From Syngnathus acus (Eukaryota; Chordata; Actinopteri; Syngnathiformes; Syngnathidae), in assembly GCF_901709675.1 (NCBI RefSeq), contig NC_051095.1:18805456-18869455 (forward strand): a stretch of DNA of 64,000 bases. Direction: 5' to 3'. Both the position numbers and the translations under genes were made by a program. Below the pieces are notes generated by a model that saw only the letters and a list, made by a program, of their open reading frames with translations, made no database searches and had not been told where the DNA came from. Every line of letters begins with the position of its first letter. Within the stretch, counting starts at the first letter, position 1. Positions 57,611 through 64,000 of the stretch are shown here, one piece after another.

Positions 57611-59738
57611 ATATAATACTTGTCATGAAATGGTCAAAGTGTTTGATGCTTGAATGTCAAATCAATTTCAATGTAATACCAAATACTGCCGGAGCATCCC
57701 AGAACTATTGCTTTTAAATGATATAACACTAAGATGGCCTGGCTAAATTGAGTACAAAGCCCAATCCTCAATGATCAGTCCAAAACAATCATCGCCATTG
57801 GATTAATAAGCACCACGGTTTAGATAAGTGATCTCCTTCATTAGACATACATAAACACTACACTGGGAATGAAGAGCCAGATATGGACAAAAGGCTAAAA
57901 GAAGCACCACGACTGTTCATTTGCCGCCACTGGCAGCGGGCCTTGTAAATATTATCCCGTTCTCCTTGTAATCCAGTGCGCGACTCTGCCGGAAACTGCC
58001 GACATTTACCTCAGGATTTGCCAGCACGGGGTGCTCGGCTGGAGTGGCTTGCGGGTAAAAGAGAGAGAAAGAGAGCGCTAATCTTGCGGGATTAGTGCGG
58101 CCAAATCAGGTGACCTCAGGTTTTATTGGCCGGAGAGAGTCGGTGGCGAGGAGAGAGGGAGGGGCTTTTTATTCTTCATGTATATGCGTGTGCGTTGTGT
58201 GTTCCCTTTCCCACCCTGCCGCTCTCTCACAGGCTCTTAAGGAGGCCTGATGAGAATTCCACTAATCAGCAGAGGATTAGCAGGGACTCAAACAACACTA
58301 CAACTAATTCCTCCTTCACTACAACTGCCACCCTGGAGCCCCTCTGTCGTACTTAAGACCGTGTAGTACTGCAAACCCCGCAGCTTGGGCTGAAAATATT
58401 TTTGGAGTAATTCGGGTACCTTGGTTGAATTAATTGCTCACGGATTTTTGCTTTTTTTCACTAATTTATTTGAGTACTGGAAGTCAAGACCCAGGATAAA
58501 GTCACACTAAAAGCAGAAATGCCTATCAATGCCTCCGTATGTTTTTATTTTGAAGTTGTTCCTGGCAGCATGTCATGACGTCACGGCAGAATTGATTTGT
58601 CTTCCAGACGCTGTTTGCCATCTCAAACGGTGGTTACCAAACACAACACACAGACGCACAATCAGGGGTGAAAGGCCATCTTCACCTTCACCTCACAAGT
58701 TCACAGTGGCCATCTTTATATCATGCGCAAGTGGAGATCTTGCAGTTCCTTAAAAACTTACTTTATGTGCAAAAATCTCCTGCAAGGACCTGTCTTCAAG
58801 GCACCTCTCCTGCATTGAATTAAAAGGCAACGAAAGGAGCCACTTTGATTCACCAGAAATCAAGATGGCTGTGTTCATGCCCACGAAGACGCAAGGACCC
58901 ATTTCTACCTGTGTCAGTCAACAAAAAAAATACCAAAAGAAATAAAAAGCCACCCGTGCGCACAGTTAGCACGGGACGTGAAAATAAGACCCACTGAACT
59001 TGGAACTTAGCGAGTGAGAGAAACCAGAGCTATTTTGTTCCACATGCACAAGTTAAGGTTCCACCAAAGCAAATATAACCCCTTCCACACTGTATACAAG
59101 GAAATTAGGAGCACCACTAGAGTGAACACAGTTTGACTATTCCATTTGAACCGTATACATGATGACTGTTCGGACTGGCAAAAGGAATATACTAACTTTG
59201 TGATTCTGGCTGAAATTCTATTCGGATTTGGCCTTTTTGTTCCGATGGAGGTGTTTATATACAGAATTTTTATTTGTTGTCGTCATTTTCATTTCATTCT
59301 AATTGCAATGCAAGTCTGCATGTAAACTTGGCGAGTGTTTACCGCTGTCTGTGTGCTAAGTATCATAGTGGTGTCCGGTTCCCGTCATCATGATCCTAGC
59401 CAGTTGCTAAGCTTCTCGAAGGTTTCTGGCGCTCTGTCCATTTGTGCTCTAAAGTGCGACAGTGAGTGTTTGCGATCTGGCCGCCGACGCCAACGAGGCA
59501 ACAAGGAGCTGGAGAGAAAGGCGAGCCTGGTGCAGACAGACAGCTGTGTTTTTACAACGCACGGGAAACACGACGCCTTTGGACCACAACCGCACCTGCC
59601 GTCTCCTTTACGGGCCATGAGCCACAAAGGGAGCGCAATGTCTGACAACATAAGTCTTCAATAGACCCTGTGATATTGTAGTACTGTATCTACAATATAT
59701 GGTACCATAGTACTGCATTCAGTTTTAGAACTCGAACG
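57611..59738. other. Non-coding stretch, nothing recognised
   Basis: No gene. 57.93-58.35 and 59.35-59.65 kb are G+C-richer; frames up to 109 codons there have no domain. No TE recognised. Confidence 0.5.
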
Positions 59739-60300
59739 CTGGCTTGAAACCCTGCTTTGAACCCTGTCTTTTTTTTTTCAACCCTAACTGTAACCCTAAA
59801 CCAGGTTTCAAATTCTACATGGAAAGCGCAACCTGAATTGAAATCTTAATTTTGGATGTAAACATAATTAAAACCCTAACTGTGGCGTCAAAGATTGTTC
59901 AAAACGCTAATGCTTGCTTCAAACCCTAAACCAGACTTAAAAGCCCAACCCTAGTATGAATCCCTCATACTCGCTTTGAAACCTAAATCGGAAACCTTAA
60001 TTTGAAATCCCAACCTTAACTTTATAGTACAAAACAAAGCATAAACCTGGCTTGAAACCACAAAATTAATATCAAACTTTAAAACCCTAACTTAAAATCC
60101 TAAACCTGGCCTGAGATCCTAACCAAGGCTTAAAACCCTTTCTTGAAAACGTCTTGAATCCATAACCCAGACTTGAAATCAATGTTTAAATTTTCACCTA
60201 GACTTTAAATCGTAGCTTGAAATTTGACACCCCAATCACAGGCTTAAAACTAGACTTTGTAAACATAAATCAAGTTTTAATATCTAAACCTAGACTCCAT
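59739..60300. repeat. Degenerate telomere-like minisatellite, C-strand orientation
   Basis: Words of the form CTTGAAACCCTAACC, with variants, recur every ~15-25 bp: GCTTGAAACCCTG, CAACCCTAACTG, TTCAAACCCTAAACCAG, TTTGAAATCCCAACC and others. Divergence is high, so the array is old. No coding content. Confidence 0.75.
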
Positions 60301-60974
60301 TTTCGTCCTGATTATATATTTTTGCCCTTATTTTGTTTTGCCTTGATCAAAGTTTTCGGACCGAGTACTAGATGTGGTTGGCATTTTTCCACGTTACTGA
60401 AAAGACTGAACGGGGTCTCATTTCCACTGCACCACTATAAATTTTGTCTAGCGTAAATAAAACCTCATCGGCGCCTGTTAAGGACTCCTGTCAGCGTGGC
60501 TTCTTGTCGGACGTACCCCGACACAAGGAAACGGCCAGAACTGGGGTAGACCTGCTTGGGGATTAAGTGAGGCTCACAGTGGATCAGCTGGAGGGCTTCC
60601 TCTCCCACAGAGGAGGGAAAACAAATATTAATCACCTCCAGCATTTCAATCTAACAAAAAGAAGGGACCCCGAGATGGCAGGAGGGCCTTGAAAAGACCT
60701 ACCAAAGTTGGAGAGCGCAGAAGGAGGCTGGTTCTAGCTGTTGCCAGCAAACATGGACGTGTTGTGCCAGGCCAGAACCACTTTTTCCTGGATTTCAGCC
60801 CAACACTTTCCTCATGGTTGGCAGTCCAAAAGCGAGAGGTCGTCTGAGTATTCAACTTTTGGTTGGAAAATGGAGCAAGGGTTTACTGTATGTCCTTCTA
60901 TGTCAAAACACTGTCACACAATGCGTCGTAATTCAGCCAATCAGAATGAGCGGATTCTGCACGTAGTTATGAAA
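60301..60974. other. Unique spacer inside the minisatellite region
   Basis: No repeat or gene. G+C-richer than its flanks between 60.48 and 60.80 kb. Confidence 0.55.
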
Positions 60975-61312
60975 GTTTGGAACACTACTTTGAAGCCCTA
61001 GACTCTTATTTGAAACCCAATTCAAATCTAAATTTGAAGACCTAACTATTTTGAAACACTATTTTATATCCTAACAGGCTTGAAATAATATCAAACCTAG
61101 GTTTAAAACCCTAACTGTGGCTTAAAGCCTTAAATTGAAAGGCACATACTGGCTGGAAACAGCCTAATTTAAAAACTGATACTTGAAACCTTGTTTAAAA
61201 GCCTAACTCTGTCAAATGCTACCCAGGTGTGACACCAAATTTTAAACCTGAATTGTTGTTTGAAATCTTTCGCTAAAAACCTAACCCTGTCTTGAAACCC
61301 CATTTGAAACTG
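60975..61312. repeat. Degenerate telomere-like minisatellite, C-strand orientation (second block)
   Basis: Same family and orientation as the block at 59.74 kb: TTTGAAGCCCTAGACTC, TTAAAACCCTAACTGTGG, CTAACCCTGTCTTGAAACC. Confidence 0.75.
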
Positions 61313-61595
61313 ACAGCGAGAGGGAGAGAGAAAATACCAAATATATATATTTTTTAATACCATTTTTCATTTGATACAACATTTTCATTTGGAAGGGCAT
61401 CTGGCATGAAAGCTGTGGCAATCATATCCTGCAAGTAACTCCATGCGGCATATAAACAATGGAACAGAAAAATGCCATCCCTTTCACCAAGTGTCGTTGT
61501 TAAACACCATAAAAGGTCCATCAGTTCTCTACTGGAAGTTTGCATTGAATTTGTCTTGTTTTTTTGTTTGTTTGTTTGTTCTCCTTGGCAACACT
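61313..61595. other. Short spacer with GTTT run
   Basis: Unique sequence ending in a (GTTT)n run at about 61560-61580, directly before the CpG island. Confidence 0.6.
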
Positions 61596-61920
61596 CGCGG
61601 TCCGCACTCTCCTCTCCCTCACCTCGCGCAATCTCAAATCCCTCGCCCACGACGCATCTCACGAGCGGTGGGCGGTGGCGAAGGCCCCACCTGGCACTCC
61701 GTCGATAGTGCCATCTGGTCGCGGCCGTCGCTCACCATCGGGGGCCGGCGCTTGGTGCCGCTCGGCGTGCCAGCCGCGGTGTTGTTTAATGAGTGCATAT
61801 GAGCAAACATTGGACTGCCAGGTGGCGCCGCCATCGCTGCCGCCACGCCACGCCATGCCGACCAGGCGGGGCTCTGCCGTTGCTGCTCGAACCCGGGGGC
61901 ATCAAAGGGGAGCCTCGGAT
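61596..61920. promoter_or_regulatory. CpG island
   Basis: By hand I count about 38 CpG in ~325 bp with high G+C, close to or above the expected number for its base content, in a window otherwise CpG-poor. It meets the usual size and composition criteria. Several overlapping frames on both strands cross it, as is usual in GC-rich DNA, and none shows a domain. No initiator or TATA can be argued. Whether it is a promoter, an enhancer or a GC-rich TE remnant is open. Confidence 0.6.
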
Positions 61921-62210
61921 TTCCAAAGTAACTAAGCCCTAATCCACCCCCTTATTGGTCCCATTCATATTGAAATACATGATCAGAGGGGCTGCGCAGG
62001 CCTTAATCTTGCCAATGAGCGGTCCGGCACAGCTGCAAGGATCAAGTCAGAGTATGAGAGCACCAGTATATTAGAAAAAGCGGGCCTCGTGATTGGATTA
62101 GGGGGAGGGGAGGGAGTTGGGAGGGTGAGGAAATGTCATCCTCATTCTCAGGGCGACCAGAACTCAGGAGGTGGGCCACCTTGGCGAGTTGGGAGGTGAC
62201 TCCAGGAAGT
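61921..62210. other. Non-coding spacer, repeat-free
   Basis: Unique sequence with AT-rich and G-rich patches. Possibly part of a larger regulatory block with the CpG island. Confidence 0.4.
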
Positions 62211-62265
62211 GGGGGTAATGTAAAGACGTGGTTTCAAATGTTTAAAAAGGAGGGGTAATGTAAAG
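62211..62265. repeat. Short direct repeat
   Basis: GGGGGTAATGTAAAG (62211-62225) and AGGGGTAATGTAAAG (62251-62265), 40 bp apart, each followed by a TGGT.TCAA word. Confidence 0.85.
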
Positions 62266-62289
62266 GAATGGTCTCAACAAAATGGGGAG

Positions 62290-62355
62290 CAAAGTCAAAA
62301 TGTGCAACACTGGACGGCAAGGCCTCGCCGTCCAATGTTGCACATTTTGACTTTG
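62290..62355. repeat. Near-perfect 66-bp inverted repeat (29-bp stem, 8-nt loop)
   Basis: Arms 62290-62318 and 62327-62355 are reverse complements with one mismatch; the loop is AAGGCCTC. The arms start CAAAGTCAAAATGTGCAAC. A hairpin in RNA or a cruciform in DNA is possible. It matches no microRNA I know. Confidence 0.95.
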
Positions 62356-62642
62356 ACCTGGAATTTGTGGAGAAAAATTGGTAATTCCTTGCACAACAAT
62401 CCTGATTCTGCCAAGAGCAATTCTTGATTCCTTGGTTTGAAAGTTTTGAACGTAAAAACAACCAAAAATGACCAGTTCTAAAGAAAATTGGTATAATAAT
62501 GAGATAAGAATTGTTTTAGGAAAATATTTGCAAAATCCTAACACTGGGAAACGTTGTGGTATTAGAATCATTAGTATAGTATATTGTATAGGATAGTATA
62601 GATATATAGTATGTCATCTGTCTGGTTTTCACAATAGAATCT
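62356..62642. other. Non-coding spacer
   Basis: Unique AT-rich sequence; ATATAG-rich near 62580-62610. Confidence 0.6.
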
Positions 62643-62925
62643 TGAGTTTTGATTTTGATATCAGGTTTTCAAACAAAGGGTAAGGTTTCAAACCAGAGTT
62701 GGGGTTTCAAACTAGGGTATCAAACCATGGTTAGTATTTTAAACAAGGCCTAAGTTTTCAGTTTAAGGTTTCGGGTTTCACGTCGGATTTCAAATCTCGT
62801 TATGGCTTTAAAAATTAGAGGCTCAAGTCAGAGTTAAGGTTTAAACTGAATATTGCAAGACAGGGTTGAGGATTCAAAGTCGGGTTTCAAGCCAGGGTTA
62901 AGGTTTTGAGTTAGTGTTTCAAAAG
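62643..62925. repeat. Degenerate telomere-like minisatellite, G-strand orientation
   Basis: GGTTTCAAACCAGAGTTGG, GGTTTCAAACTAGGG, TATCAAACCATGGTTAG, GGGTTTCAAGCCAGGGTTAA and similar words every ~16-19 bp. It is the reverse complement of the family at 59.7-61.3 kb. Confidence 0.75.
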
Positions 62926-63370
62926 GGTGGCCGGGTGAAGAATGCAGAAGCCGCCTCATTCAACTAGTAGCTTGTATCGTGTCGTCCTGACTAAAGCGGC
63001 ATTAGCTGTGGACTTAAAGGTTTGCTCTGGTTCCTGTGCATGGAGAAGCCGGCCCGTTTAAGTGCGATTGAGCGCGGCTTAGACGAGGGATCAATTGTGA
63101 TCCTCTCCACTGTTTAGTTTCCAGGTTTTTGCCGCTCGCCGAGTGTGGCGAAGGAGGAGAAGAAGACATTTTGTCTCGCAGAGCGAGAGCCAAATATTTC
63201 CTTAGTTGTACGCCTGGCAAATGCTGCTTTGCATGGCTAAACCAACAAAACACGTCTCCAAGTGCTCTCAGCAGCAAAGTGATTCCCGAATAGTGTGTTT
63301 GTAGTGGTTAGAAATTACCTTTCAAAAATATGCCAAAAATTATCTTGTGTATGATTCGTACGTGTGGGTG
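62926..63370. other. Unique spacer between minisatellite blocks
   Basis: G+C-richer, with CpG-containing DNA at about 63040-63190. No domain in its frames; no repeat. Confidence 0.5.
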
Positions 63371-63437
63371 GCCATTATATTATACAATATATACGTATAG
63401 ATATATAGTATATATATATATACAGATGATATATATG
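63371..63437. repeat. TA-rich microsatellite-like tract
   Basis: ATATAT words with G, C interruptions over ~65 bp, including a pure (TA)n stretch near 63410-63421. Confidence 0.85.
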
Positions 63438-63451
63438 GAAAGGACCTCAAA

Positions 63452-63640
63452 GGAGGGTTTCAAATCAGGCTTTGAACAGAAATGCAGCATTTCAAGTCAT
63501 CGTTTCAAAATAAGGTTTTAAGACAGTGGTAGGGTTTCAAATTATGTTTTCAAACAGGGATTCAAATTAGGGTCAAAGCTAGGGTTTCAAGATAGCATTA
63601 GAGTTTCCAATTATGGTTCCAAGTAAGGATTTGGATCACA
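63452..63640. repeat. Degenerate telomere-like minisatellite, G-strand orientation (second block)
   Basis: GGGTTTCAAATCAGGC, TAGGGTTTCAAATTATG, GGGTCAAAGCTAGGGTTTC and similar, in the same orientation as 62643-62925. Confidence 0.7.
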
Positions 63641-64000
63641 AGTCTATATGTTCTGCTCTGCCTCCGCTGCATAGTGTTCATTGAAGAGTGTCTAATATAA
63701 AGAGGCTGTCAAAAAACATTACACACTGAAAATGAACTTGTGGGATGAAGTTTCTGCTTCAGTTTGCACAAGGATGTGCTCAAGGTCTGCTGTGTGCAAG
63801 ACAGCAGAAGGACCATCTGCGTGTGTGCATGTGTGGGGGCACACACACAGTTATGCAGACATGTGCATTTAAAATGGCTTCTTATGGTGTGTTTATATAT
63901 TTGAACGTAAACACTGATAAAATGCTGAGTCAGGAGACGCCCCTTTTTGTCCTTTCAAAAGTGTAACTCAATTTATCCAGATGACACCACCCTCATCTGA
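63641..64000. other. Non-coding end of window
   Basis: No gene recognised; a short CA run at about 63840-63850. A frame at 63745-63966 has no domain. Confidence 0.5.

Noticed and set aside
1-64000. CRISPR arrays, operons, bacterial promoters or riboswitches
   Set aside because: Sequence is vertebrate; the tandem arrays here have no spacers of the CRISPR type and no associated genes.

Overview
The window is non-coding vertebrate DNA, almost certainly from a ray-finned (teleost) fish. The evidence is its repeat content: several tRNA-derived SINEs with the V-SINE (DANA/HE1-type) core and GGAT-type 3' tails, a second full-length tRNA-derived SINE, a decayed Tc1-like transposase of the kind common in fish, and a DNA transposon with the fish-typical CCGTAATTTTCGGACTAT terminus. 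CA/TG microsatellites, AT-rich background and depleted CpG also fit. Genus cannot be read from the sequence. I found no convincing protein-coding exon, tRNA, rRNA or known microRNA. The longest open frames are translations of SINEs or microsatellites, or chance frames without domains. The window is best read as intergenic or deep intronic.

Layout. 1-5.9 kb: unique AT-rich DNA with small microsatellites. 6-11.7 kb: a SINE-rich stretch with four V-SINE copies and one head fragment; two copies end in (GGAT)n tracts of about 23 units. A decayed ~35-bp motif family (GGAAAGTGCAACA...TTGTCTTC) lies around them. 11.7-20 kb: unique DNA, a diverged tandem array at 16.15-16.79 kb, a 3'-truncated V-SINE at 17.7 kb and a full-length V-SINE at 19.64-19.99 kb with a perfect 12-bp target-site duplication. 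20-25 kb: unique DNA. 25.1-27.6 kb: copies of a dispersed AAAATGGCC family, then a 1.33-kb non-autonomous DNA transposon. 28-45 kb: mostly unique DNA with small CpG-dense islets (33.7, 38.9, 44.5 kb), a tRNA-derived repeat (33.0 kb), a V-SINE tail (38.1 kb) and a Tc1 relic (40.4-41.1 kb). 46 kb: a second SINE family copy flanked by perfect 84-bp direct repeats. 48-57.6 kb: more dispersed-family fragments, a 13-bp minisatellite (55.76-55.95 kb) and a V-SINE tail. 59.7-63.6 kb: degenerate telomere-like minisatellite arrays in opposite orientations on either side of a compact CpG island (61.6-61.9 kb), with a near-perfect 66-bp hairpin at 62.3 kb.

No genes work together here. The functional content, if any, would be cis-regulatory (the CpG islands and GC-richer islets), which sequence alone cannot prove. 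The most notable observations are the 84-bp duplication around the 46-kb SINE, the mirror-image minisatellite arrays around the CpG island, the 29-bp-stem hairpin, and the diverged tandem array at 16 kb.
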